64,000 nucleotides of DNA, taken from Gaeumannomyces sp. JS-464 (lineage: Eukaryota; Ascomycota; Sordariomycetes; Magnaporthales; Magnaporthaceae). The number at the start of each line of letters is the position of its first letter. The stretch's first letter is position 1. Positions 23,160-34,041 of the stretch are shown here, one piece after another. Location: NCBI GenBank assembly GCA_002197995.1, contig NGZR01000003.1:496001-560000 (forward strand), in the 5' to 3' direction. The notes beneath the pieces are model-generated. The model was given only the letters and a program-made list of their open reading frames with translations. It did no database searches and was not told the origin of the DNA. Both the position numbers and the translations under genes were made by a program.

Positions 23160-23647
23160 TGTTATAATTAAAAGGGTTGTTTTTAAAATAAAGCGTTTTA
23201 AAAGTGGCTTTAAATAGTAGCGCTAGTTAAAATGCATAAAGGAAAACACGTAATTAAAAAACAACGTTTAATTGCTTGCTTTAAAAAATGTTTAAAAGCT
23301 ACTTTAGGTTAACTAATGCCAAAACCTTGATTTAAAGCTTTTTAATAAAAGGAAATCCATTTTATATATACTAACTATCCTTTACGCAATAAAAGCTATA
23401 AGTTTAAATTTATAACCTTGCTTAAAAATTTAAAGTTCTTTTAAATTTGTAGCTTTATTCAGAAATTTATAAATCCTTTTTAAATTTATGGATTTGTTTA
23501 AAGATTTATAAATTTACCTTAAGTAAGCCTCCTCGTTACGTGTTTTTTAAGGATTTAATATGGGGTAAAAGCTTATTTTCCTTAGTCCACCCTTTTTTAA
23601 TATCACGCCACTTAACCTTTTACCTTTTCTTTGTTTTAATCGTAACA
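23160..23647 (-). repeat. Right LTR of element C (type 1-like)
   Basis: It begins TGTTATAATT and ends ATCGTAACA. It has three degenerate type 1 repeat units (about 23400-23520). Its distal part diverges from all other LTRs here, so it represents a further subtype. Confidence 0.8.
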
Positions 23648-24761
23648 CTTTTTTGCAATTTGGTTTGAAACTATATTAATAAAAGTGGGAAATTGCTTTA
23701 GTAATTGGAAATTCGAATTTTAATATGTTTAAATTGCGAAATTGCTTTTTTAACCGTTTTAAGCGTTTTAAAGGTTTAAAGTTCGGGGTTATTTAAGAGC
23801 TTTTTTAAAAAAGTTAAAATTCGTAGCTTTACATTTAGCTTTTTTACGCCCGATTTCGAATTAAAAGGAGCAAAGCTAGCCTTTTAATAGCCTTTTTAAA
23901 TATTTCCTTCGGTTATAAAGTTAAAAAACTGCCTTTTTAAACGCTAAAAAAACTTAATTTTCATTACGTAATTAAGGTATAATTTTATTAAATTTTCGAT
24001 TTATTAACGGTACGTTTTTTTATTAAATTAAAACATTTAACGTTAAACGGTAAAAAAAAGTAAAACGAATACGAAAGTATGCAAAACGTAATAATGTTAT
24101 ATTTTTAATAATAAACCTTGAAATTCGTCGAATAATAGCTTTCGTAACCGTTTAATATTAATAAACGATAAAATTTATAAACAAATTGCAATGTGTTTAT
24201 CGAAATACTAAATTTATTTTTAAGCGAGCTCGTTTGTAATCCATTAGTTAAACCTCGTTAAAATAACTTAATCGCGTGGAAAGTCGGTTTGTGAATACTA
24301 ATTGGTTAAATGGTATTACTTTTTAACGATAATAAAAAAAAAATCGTTTAACCGTAATAATTAACCTTTTAAATAATTGTAACCTATTTTTAATTGCTAA
24401 GTTAAATTAGCCTTATTTTATTACGGTTTTCCAATGTTATAACAATTATAACGGCCGCGATTATGCTTATAAAAAAACCGGTTTTATCGAAATTATAAAT
24501 GTCGTTATTTTAAATGCTGTATTTAGCGATAATATTTTGTATAAAATCGAATTACGTAAAAACGAGTTTGGGATTTTCGCATTTGGCTTTTTAACTATCG
24601 TATTTTCGAATCCAGCGCGTATTAAACTTTAAACGGCGTTTAACAAACCTTGTAATTTAGTTAATCCCGACGGTATTCGCGTCGCGTTTAACGAGCAATC
24701 GGTTAGTTATATTTTTAACACTAGAAGGCCGGGAAAAAAATGCGCGAAAATCCAGCTTAAA
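23648..24761 (-). pseudogene. Truncated pogo/Fot1-type transposase
   Basis: The minus strand is homologous over its whole length to the transposase of the complete pogo element at 46178-48037. It includes the segment around the first catalytic Asp (about 24480-24520) and the downstream part with the DDE C-terminus (23700-23960). Both ends, including the terminal inverted repeats, are absent. Element M begins directly at 24762 and the element C LTR ends at 23647. Frames contain stops. It is an older copy of the same family, used as a landing site by gypsy elements. Confidence 0.8.
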
Positions 24762-25193
24762 TGTTACGACCGTGGCTGAAAAAAGGTCGACAAGCAAAAC
24801 CCTTTTAGGAAGGAAAACCGGGAAGGATAAAACCCCGCACCCCCGGTTACGTAATATTACGAGGTTTAAGTAAGCTAATCCCTAATAATTTGTTAATTTG
24901 CAAATAAAGCAACAAATTATAACTGCTTTATTAATTTTTAAGTAAAGCAACAAATTACAAAAAACCGTGTGTAAACGACGCAATATAAAAAGGAGGGATT
25001 TTTTACTATTTTAAATACTTTTAGTTAAAACTTTAGCATTAATTAATTTAAGTTAGCTTTTAAACATCCTTTAAAACAAACAATTAGGTTTTGTTTTTTA
25101 AATTACGTGTTTACCCGAAACTTTACTTTAGCGATATTGTTTAATCCACTTTTAAAACGCTTTAATTTAAAAGCAAACCTTTTAATTATAAAA
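24762..25193 (+). repeat. 5' LTR of element M (type 3)
   Basis: The U3 part differs from types 1 and 2 and matches the reverse complement of the element N LTR. A short repeat of aaagcaacaaatta-like units lies near 24900-24960. The end is degraded (expected GTAACA reads ATAAAA). Confidence 0.8.
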
Positions 25194-25224
25194 ATTTAAC
25201 TAATCCTATTTAACACTTTACTGG

Positions 25225-26110
25225 AAAACCGGATAGCGCAGTTATAGCAAGCAGTAATAAGCAGCCTGAAAAGGAAAAAACCACGATTTTCACCTTTAAT
25301 AACGTTAAGTACGACTTTAACAACGCCGTTAATACGGCGCGTTTTTTTAAACTCATAGTAAAAAAGCTTGCCAAACGGTAAGCTAAGGTAAAACAGCTTA
25401 TTACGAAGCTAGTGTTAGCGCATTTATCGCGGTTCGAGCGTATAAATTCCTTTTACCAGACGTTCATATATGAAAAATAAAAAGTTATTTACGCCATTAC
25501 CAAATTAAACTGTAAAATAAAAAAGTGATTTTAATTAATTTAAAATAACTATTTCAGGAAATTACGAAAACTATTTTCGCTAATTTCGAAACCTTCGAAA
25601 AAAAAGGTTAAAAAGTGTTCGAAATAATCGATAAAATTTAAATCGCCGAAAAAAAACATACTAGCTTTTAAATAACGAAAATCCGCGGTTAAATACGTCG
25701 CAAACATTTAATAAATTAATATGAAACGTAATTAAAACGACGCTACGTTAATATTGCATTTTAATAACGAATTACGCGAAAATGTAAAAAATAAACTCGC
25801 GAAGCAAAATGGTTTAAAGTTTTTTACGGATTACGTTTGGGATATAATTCGTATAAGCGATAAATTGTACGAACGGTAATAAAAAAAATATGGTTTTAAA
25901 AATGTAGTATAAAATAATAAAGCTAATTAAAAAAAAGCTAAATAATAATTAATTACGGTTTATAAAACGCATTTAAACTTTATAAATTTTAGTGTAAAAG
26001 CCGCGTATTAGTAATAAAAGCAGTAAAAAAAGTAAAAGCAAAACTCGAAAAACGGGAAATGCTTTAAATGCGGTTAAACCGGCCATATTAAAGCAAATTG
26101 CTTTTAACGG
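25225..26110 (+). pseudogene. Element M gag, broken
   Basis: The frame shows KKEKTTIFTFNNVKYDFN-like residues near 25250-25330 and then the Gag core, with deletions relative to A. The zinc knuckle near 26065 is one of the best preserved. Several stops and a shortened middle section show that it is inactive. Confidence 0.75.
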
Positions 26111-27177
26111 AACGATAACCGCCAAATCGCTAACTTTTTATAAACGTAAAAAAGCCCGGCATAAATTAAGATTTTTTAAACCAGTGTTTAATTAAACGTA
26201 TTTATACGACGAATTATACGCCACGCATTAATTTAATAAAGAAATTAGTAAATTATACCCCTGGAAATTACGAAACATTACTATATTTAAAGCTATAGCA
26301 ATTACACACGATGCCGAAAAAAAACAACGCGTTATTTCCGGGCTTACGCATTTAAAAGAAAAAAACGATATCTCTTTTTCGCGGGGGTTAAAAAAAGTAA
26401 GCTTAATAAATAACTCGAAAAAAGAGGAAGTTTGAAAAAAAAGCTTTTAAACTAAACCCACCTTTTTCGAAAGTTTAAAAATTTAAATACCAACGCCGAA
26501 ATAAAACGAAACGAATAAAACATTAATATTTCGCAGTTTTAAAAAAAAGCGAAAAAAAAGCCTAGCAATTATTACTTACGAACTTTCCGCATTTTTACGC
26601 TAAAATACTAAGGTTAATTAGAAAAACTAATGCGTTTTTACGCTTTTTAACGTTTCGAAGTATTTTTAAAATGTTAACGTTTTAAAACACCCCGATAAGC
26701 TATTATATTACACTATTTCGGTTATAAAAAACGATGGTTAACCGTTATCGTGGTTTAATAACTAATAGGAAATTAAATATACTAGTTACTGGTTTAATAA
26801 CGCAAATTAGCAAAAAGAATCTCCGTTAACCTTAAAAACCACCTTAGCGTTAATTTAAAACATTTTAAACATTTATACCTTTTTTAAGCAAAATATATCC
26901 ACGGAAAATGCAAATTCCATTTGCGGCTTAAGTTTAAATACGATTTTTTCTTATAAAAGCTTAAAAAATAAGCTTTAAACTAAACCCCGATTGGCATTTT
27001 AACTGTATAATAAAACTAACCCGGATAGCAAATTCGCCGCAGTTTTAAACTTAACGAATAATACCCGATATTATGCGTTACCAAAACGTTCGATTAAGGA
27101 AAATGCGAAACTGTAAAATGCAAAAAACATATAGCATAAAAAGCGAAAGCCTAATATTAAAATTACGCGAACGTACT

Positions 27178-28828
27178 TGTTACAATTAAAAGGCCTGCTT
27201 TTAAAATAAAGCGCTTTAAAAAGTGGGCTAAATAAAATCCTAGTTAAAAAAGCTCGGGTAAACACGTAACTAAAAATAATTTTTGTTTGCTTTAAAGGAT
27301 GCTTATAAGCTAATTTAAGTTAACTAATGCCGAAGCCTAGTTAAAACTATTTAAAATAATAGGGAATCCTTTTTTTATATTGCGTCGTTTATCCGCAATT
27401 CCTTAGTAATTTATTGCTTTGCTTACAAATTAATAAAGCAGTTGTAATTTTTTATTCTGCTTGCAAATTAAACAAATCGCTAGGGATAAGCTTATTTAAA
27501 CCTCGTAATATTACGTAACCGGGTGTGCGGGTTTTGTCCTTCCCGGCTTTTCTTTTTTTTAAAGGTTTTGCTTATTAACCTTTTTTCATAGCTACGGTCG
27601 TAATATTAGGCCCCTTTTTTAAGCCAAATCCTTTTAGCTTATTTTCCGTTGCCCCGTTTTTACTAATAGTAAATACTTCCTTTTTATTACCACTTATTTT
27701 CTTTTCGATTTAATAAAATGTTTAGTCGGGTGCAAAAGTAAAACCCTTTTTTTAGTCGTTCGACTTTCCGTTATAAAAACTTTTATTACAGTTTTTCTTT
27801 CTTTTAAAATGCTTTTTTATTTTTTTGTAAAATTATAAATTATAATCGTTACGACGTATCGCTTTAAAAATTCGTTTTATTATACGGAATGCTTTCGTTT
27901 TAACCGTTCGGGGTTAATCCGGATTTCGATTTATTTGCCCTTTTTTTCTAGTAAGTTATTCGGGGTTCCGAAGCGAATTCGGGACATTTTTTTTTTAAAT
28001 TATTTATATTAACCTTTTTTTTTTATAAAACCCGTTATAGTATTTCGGAAGGAGTTTTTAATAGTATTTAAAGTTCGTTACCTTTTCCACGTTTTTTTAT
28101 AGCCGTACTTTTTCCATTTAATTAAGTACTTTTTAAGCTTATTTTTTTAACTTATATTAAAAACTTTCGATTTTATATTCGTTTTTCGGCTTAACTTTTT
28201 TAACTTTTTTAACTTCGCGTTAAATAGTGTTAATTTAAATCGGGAAACGTAAAAAACCGGGTGGGATTTTAATAATTAATAGTAATCGGAATTTATAATT
28301 TACTTCGAAATTTTTAGTTTTTTAGCTAGTTTTTTGTGTTAGTGTTCTTTTTGTTTTAATATTGCGTCTTAAAGCGTTATCGTTTAAATCGTTTTTTAAA
28401 AATCGGTTTTTCGATCCTTTTTTTATTTGTTTAAATAGTTATACGGTGCCGTAGCTTTTTTAACTTTATTTAAAAGTGTTTATGCAGTTTAATAAACTTT
28501 GTTACTTATAACTCCGCTATTAATGCATATTTCCTGCTTTTAACTCCTTATACGCTATAAACGTAAACCCGTAATTTACGTAAAACGGTGTAATTTTTAT
28601 ACTTTTGTAAATAAAATTGTTATAGGCGAATTAAACTATAAAAAGAAATTATACTTAGTTATTTTATTTGTAATTAACGTATTAACGTAAATATTGTTTT
28701 ATAATTTGGTTTGTTCGTTTTATTTATCCACTTATTTAAAGGTGGTAGGTTATAAATAAGGAGTGTTTTGCTTTTAATTTGTTCGTAAGCCCTTTTTAAA
28801 ACTTATTTGTAAATAGTTTGTTTTTATC
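27178..28828 (-). mobile_element. Element N: 3' part of a gypsy element inserted in M
   Basis: A minus-orientation LTR (27178-27605, type 3, TGTTACAATT...GTCGTAATA) is followed by the region between pol and LTR and the C-terminal part of pol (chromodomain to integrase, about 28080-28828). Homology with B stops at tttttatc (28828), where LINE sequence begins. The 5' half and other LTR are not in the window. The left flank is gtact. Confidence 0.82.
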
Positions 28829-31800
28829 TAGCAAACCCGCCTTTTTTATCCGAACCGTTACCGATAATGCATAGCATTATCCCGTTTAACGTACAAATAA
28901 CCCTAGAAAAATCCCTATAATAATTTCGATATTATATTGGAATATGGGAAAAGGAAACGGAAAAGGAGATATCCCGCTATTTAATAGGAAAAAATACGAT
29001 ATAATAGCTATATAAAAGCCGAAGTTGGACCGATACGAAAACCTAAAAAAACTAACAAAATATAAATACGAAATGGTTTACTATTAAACCGATAACCGTT
29101 TAAACGTAGCATTATACATCCATTAACAGTTAAACCCTATATCGTAAAAAAGCTAAAACGAATACGATTAGGCAGTAGTAACATTGCAAACCTTATTAGG
29201 GGAAATCGACATTTATTTAATATATTCGCCGGATTTAAAATTATTAGGAACGTGGCATACGCTATTAACAAAAATCGAAAAGCGGCCGTTATAACGCTAC
29301 GCCGTGCTCGTGAAGGATTTTAATATGCACCATTTTATATAAAACGTTTATAATAAATAAACCGAAAAAGCAAACGTATTATTATCGTTAACGCACTGGT
29401 GGAAACTCGAATTTGCAATACTTTATAAAAAAGTAACGAAAAAAAGATTTGGCAAACGAAAAAAAATAATCGACCACGCATAAATATCCGACATTTTAGC
29501 CTTAAAATATAAAAGTAAAAACGACGAAATAAAAAAATCGAATTACCACTTTTAAATAATTTTAATTAATACCGAAACGAAACCGTTTCGGTAAAAAACT
29601 GCCGAAAAATAAGTGTAAAAAAATAAACACTAATTTAAAAAATAACTAAAAAAAGCAATAAAACTAGCCGTATAGCATATCGAAATCGAAAATATGGAAA
29701 TACCGAAAAATATCGATAACCAAATAAATATTTAATAAACTAATTAATTTTTATCGCTAATAAGCTAGCACTAAGGAAAAAAACATTAACCAAATTTAAG
29801 CTATACCGTATTAAACTTTAAAATTTACCAAACTCGCTAAAAAAACGAAAAGGTGCTAACGCGCGTATATAAAGTTAAAAATATAAAATAATTACAACGA
29901 GTTAAAAGTAACGGATAAAGCTTTTATAAAAAAAAAAGGAAAACCGTTAACGCGCATTAAAAAAAATTTATTAGGGAAATATTAAAAATAAAAAAATATA
30001 AAACCACTTTTTAAAACGTAAAACGGTAAACGAAATTACGCAGTTATAAAAAACGAAATCCAACTAGGTTACCGAACTTGCACCGAATAAAAAACGGCAA
30101 TTGAAAACTAGCTAACACTTACGTAAACAAAGTAATAATTTTAGCAGCCAAATTTTACCCCAGCCCGAAAGCGGATTTGGCCGATATTACAAATAATATA
30201 GTTAACGATAACACGTTTTATAACGAATTTTTAATAAAACATATAATAAACCCGGAAAATAGTAACGTATTAACGGCATTAAAAAAACGCGGAATTGGAA
30301 AGCCCTAAAAGCGGATAACTTACCAAATAAACCTTTAAAAGCATGCGACGAACATTGCTAAATAGTTATATTTAAAATAGCTAACGTTAATTTCGATTTC
30401 GAATATTTCCCGAAACGCTTCCGAAACGCATTTACAATAATGCTGCTAAAACCGGGCAAAAATATAAAATAAAAAACAGCAAAAGGATGGAAACCGATCG
30501 CACTTTTTTCGTCCATTTCCAAAATTATAAAAGTTATAATGGGAAAGCGGATCGCTTACGAAACGGAAAAACAAGGCTTTTACCGGAAAAACAAATAGGT
30601 AATAAAAGAAAACGTAACACCGAACTCGGTATTAAATAAATAATAAACATAATAATAACGGCGTAAAACCACGGCGTTATAACCTCGCTATTACAATTCG
30701 ACCTATTAAAAGCATTTAATAATATTAACTATATTAAATTATTTAATATAATGCGAAAGCATGGATTTTTACAAAAAATAGTTAAATAAATTAAAAGCTG
30801 GCTTAAAATAAAACGGCCCGATTTCGGTTTAATAAAAATACGTTAACGCTAATACTAATAACCGTAAAAATCCCGCAAAAATTACGACTATTATTTATAC
30901 TATTTATTTTTTACATCGTTTTACTATATAATAAATTAGAAAAAATCCTAAAAATAACGGTAATCGGTTTTGCCGACGATATTAACCTTTTAGCAATAGG
31001 GGGCATTATAGCGGAAATAACACGGCTATTGGAAAAAGCTTAAAACGTATGCTAAAAATGGGCAAAAATAATAACAATAACATTTAACGCATTGAAAACC
31101 AAACTATTGCATTTTATTAAAGTATTAAACTAAACACGGGTCCGTATTAAAACCATTTACGTATAACCATCGCCGGCGGCGAAAATTTTTAAAATTTGGT
31201 TAAATTATAAAGTAAATTTTAAAGCTTATACTAAATAAGCGAAAAAGAAAAAAAAATTGCAATTAGCGATAATAAAATTTATAACGGTAACGTAAAAAAG
31301 CAACTTCGTTAAAACGAAATAACTATACGTAATAATATATAAAGCGCGATAGGGTATAAAGCCGTAATATACCACCTTTTAACCGAACTTTAAAAACGGC
31401 TTTAAAACGCAGCTAAAAAAATAGCGAAAAAATGGCGAGCATGTTTTAAAATGGTAGCTAAAGCATATAAAACGACGTTATTAGCCCATTTAAAAACGGA
31501 AACTTACGTACTACTTTTAAACTTATATTTAAATAAAAAAGTACTTAATACGGAAAATAAATGGCTAAAAATTAAAATAATATAATAAATTAACGAAACG
31601 ATAACGAAAGTAACGGATCGGTTTAAAAGGTTAAAATATTAAAAACGAAAAAAAAAACCACATTTTTAAAATGGCTAAACAAAAAAAAAAAAAAAGGGGA
31701 ACGTTAAAACCGATAAAAATAACCCCGAAATTAAAACGCAAACTAATCCCCCGCGGAAATGAAAAAAAGTTTAAATATAAACACGCGAAACGTTAAAACT

Positions 31801-32695
31801 TTAACGTAATAATAAAATGGAAGTTAAAAATTGCCAGCTTAACGAAAACGCTAAAAAAAGCGAACCGGTATAAAACCGCGTGCTTAATAAACAACTTTTT
31901 ATTTATAAAAAAAATGGTTAAATATTATAAAGGAATGCTAAAAGCATATAATTTCATAGCAATTTAAATTAAAACGGAAAAAGTGGGTTTAAACGCTTTT
32001 TTATTTAGTAAAACCGTGTTTAAAACGGTAACTGCTGTTTATACGGAATACGATCGGATAAAAAAAAAATAACATAGCACGTGTTAACCTAATGCGTTTA
32101 TTAAAATAAACGGCGGAAAAATACCGGAATAGCATAAGCGAATAGCCGAAAATTATTATTTCGAATTATAAAAAATAAAAAACATATAATTTAAAAAAGC
32201 AGCAAGTATAATATTTAAAATTAAAAAACTAAAGGATTTTAAAATAGCAAAAAGGTGGAAAAAAACGCGCAAAAAAAAAAGGAGAGGAAAAAACGCTACC
32301 GAACCGGAAAAAAACCGAACCATAACAATTATAAAAAGCTAAACGAAAACACTTTATTAAAAAACGAAAAAAAGGAAAAGTGGACTAACGTTAATACTTT
32401 ATATACGAGCCGCAACCGAAAAGGAACCAATAAAGCTAATTATCGCCATTTTTACCCATTTCGTTTAACATTTCGTTAATAACATCCTTTTAATATTTCG
32501 TTAAAATACGATTAAAAATAACGTTAATAAGATTTTGTACGAAAAATATTTAACAAATATAAAAAAATTAACAAACTAAAGGAAAATAGCGAAATAAAGG
32601 GAAATATTAACAAACCCGTATTTTAACCCGTTTTAAAACCAGCGACTTTATTCGAATACGGTTAAATAAATCTCATATACCGATAATTTTAACAG
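28829..32695 (+). pseudogene. LINE (Tad-like) ORF2: endonuclease and reverse transcriptase, broken
   Basis: The plus strand shows a non-LTR ORF2 in order. The endonuclease motif KYDIIAI-x-KPKLDRYEN is near 28992-29040, and KDFNMHH (29313-29333) corresponds to the GDFN-x-HH step of APE-like endonucleases. RT motifs include GWKPIALFSSISKIIK (about 30489-30535) and the catalytic FADDINLLA (30969-30995). A C-terminal Cys/His region lies near 32050-32110 and a basic tail reaches about 32290. ORF1 is absent, consistent with 5' truncation. A 3' UTR-like AT-rich tail continues to 32695, where element E is inserted. A run of ten A at 40246-40255 beyond E may be its poly(A) tail (inference). Stops are frequent, so it is inactive. 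Confidence 0.85.
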
Positions 32696-32700
32696 CCTAA

Positions 32701-33130
32701 TGTTACAATTAAAGGTTTGCTTTTAAAGTAAAGCATTTCGGGGGTAAAAAGGACAGTATTTTTGGCCTGGTTAATAAAGGAACACGTAATTTTAGAAAGA
32801 CAATCTAATTGCTTGCCTTAGGGGATGCTTGGAAGCTAACTTAGGTTAACTAATGCCAAAGCCTTAGTTAAAACTACTTAAAACAATAGGAAATCCTTTT
32901 TTTATATACACGTTGTTTTCCCCCTTAGTAGTTTTTAAATTTGTGGCTCTATTTTTAGCTTATTACAGATTTACAAATCCCTTTTGGATTTGTCGCTTTG
33001 TTTTTAGGCTATTACAAATCCACAAATCCCTTTTTAATTACGTAATTCCACGTGTTTTAAAGCGGGGCAAAGGCACCATTTGGGGCCCTTTTTGTTTTGC
33101 TGCCTTAAGGCTTGCATATTGGTCGTAATA
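32701..33130 (-). repeat. 3' LTR of element E (type 1)
   Basis: TGTTACAATT to GGTCGTAATA, 430 bp, with two type 1 units (about 32930-33035). A TATA-like tttttatataca lies near 32898-32909 (antisense). Confidence 0.92.
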
Positions 33131-33519
33131 TTAGGTTTCCGTTTTTAAGCCAAGTCCTTTTGGTTTAACTTTATCGCCCCGCTTTTTATTAATAGTAAGT
33201 ACTTTCCTTTTTACCATTTCCCATTCCTTTTTTATTTTAACAAAATGTTTGGTCGGGTGCGAAAACGTCCTTTTGCGAAAAAACCTTTTAATGTAAAAAC
33301 CTGCTTGCTTAAATCGTTTTTTCCTTTATTAAAATGCCTTTTTGTTTTTTTTTATTACGAAGTTTTAAAGCGTGAAAAGTGCGAAGCTTTTTTTTAAAAC
33401 TCGTCGCGGTATATGGAATGTTTCGGTCGAAACCGCTCGGGTTGTAACATTTTGGGCTTTTTTCTTAAATAGCTCCGTTTTATCGGCTTGCAATATTAGC
33501 AAATAAAAGCGAAAGTTAA

Positions 33520-33708
33520 AACGGTGGAAGAAAAAACGTCGCGCTTTAAACAACGAACGTCGTGCTTTGGATAACAAACTCGAGCGTTTGCGAAAATAAA
33601 AGAAAATATAGTTCGAAAAAAAAAATGCGTGCAATCCGTCGTAGTATTAACGCTATGGAAAAGTTAAAACGTGTCGAGCGGGAGGAGGCTAACCGGGAGG
33701 CTTATTAA
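33520..33708 (+). pseudogene. Antisense coiled-coil reading frame in element E
   Basis: The strand opposite pol reads KRWKKKRRALNNERRALDNK, then LERLRK. In a shifted frame it continues RAIRRSINAMEKLKRVEREE and EANREAY up to the TAA at 33706-33708. The leucine spacing indicates a coiled coil. It has the same position and sequence as in A, B, C and J, and is the clearest N-terminal half. Confidence 0.6.
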
Positions 33709-34041
33709 ACTGCCTCGCAGTTTGGGCTATCCGTAGCTTTTGCCGTTTTTTTCGACTGGCAAGTGCCCGGGGTTAATCCTAACTTAAACCTGCTTGCCTT
33801 TTTTAACTTTCGTAAATTGTTTTTTTCTTAACGTTTTTACAAAACTCGTAGCATATTAGGTATAGCTTTGGTTTTTTTCCTGCCAAAATCGCAAGTTTAA
33901 CTTTTAGCGGGTTCGTTTATTATAATAATATTATCGTTAAACCGATTATGCTATTATAGTAGTGTTTTTTTTTTAACCGTTCGTAATAAACCTTTTTATT
34001 TTACTTAGTTCCGGTAAACCGTGCTTTTACCAACGACTTTT

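Larger units (their letters stand above)
17405..23647 (-). mobile_element. Element C: mosaic gypsy element with mismatched LTRs and a LINE piece
   Basis: The left LTR (17405-17862) is type 2 with 39-bp repeats. The right LTR (23160-23647) is type 1. Between them, pol runs in minus orientation only to about 21216. A LINE ORF1 fragment follows to about 22550, and then only a partial gag. About 2.4 kb of RT N-terminus, protease and knuckle present in B is missing. The flanks (gctaa left, ctttt right) do not match, so there is no target duplication. The unit is best read as a recombination or deletion product of at least two elements. Confidence 0.75.
24762..27177 (+). mobile_element. Element M: 5' part of a gypsy element (type 3 LTR)
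   Basis: The left LTR 24762-25193 begins TGTTACGACC. Gag follows, with a knuckle near 26065-26105 (CFKCG...GHIKANC, His intact), then the start of pol. It is cut at 27177 by the LTR of element N in opposite orientation. The right half is not in the window. Frames are broken by stops. Confidence 0.85.

Noticed and set aside
32255..32479. 74-codon Lys/Asn-rich plus-strand frame at the LINE 3' end
   Set aside because: Composition reflects A-rich RIP-mutated DNA downstream of ORF2. It is at most the basic tail of ORF2, not a separate gene.
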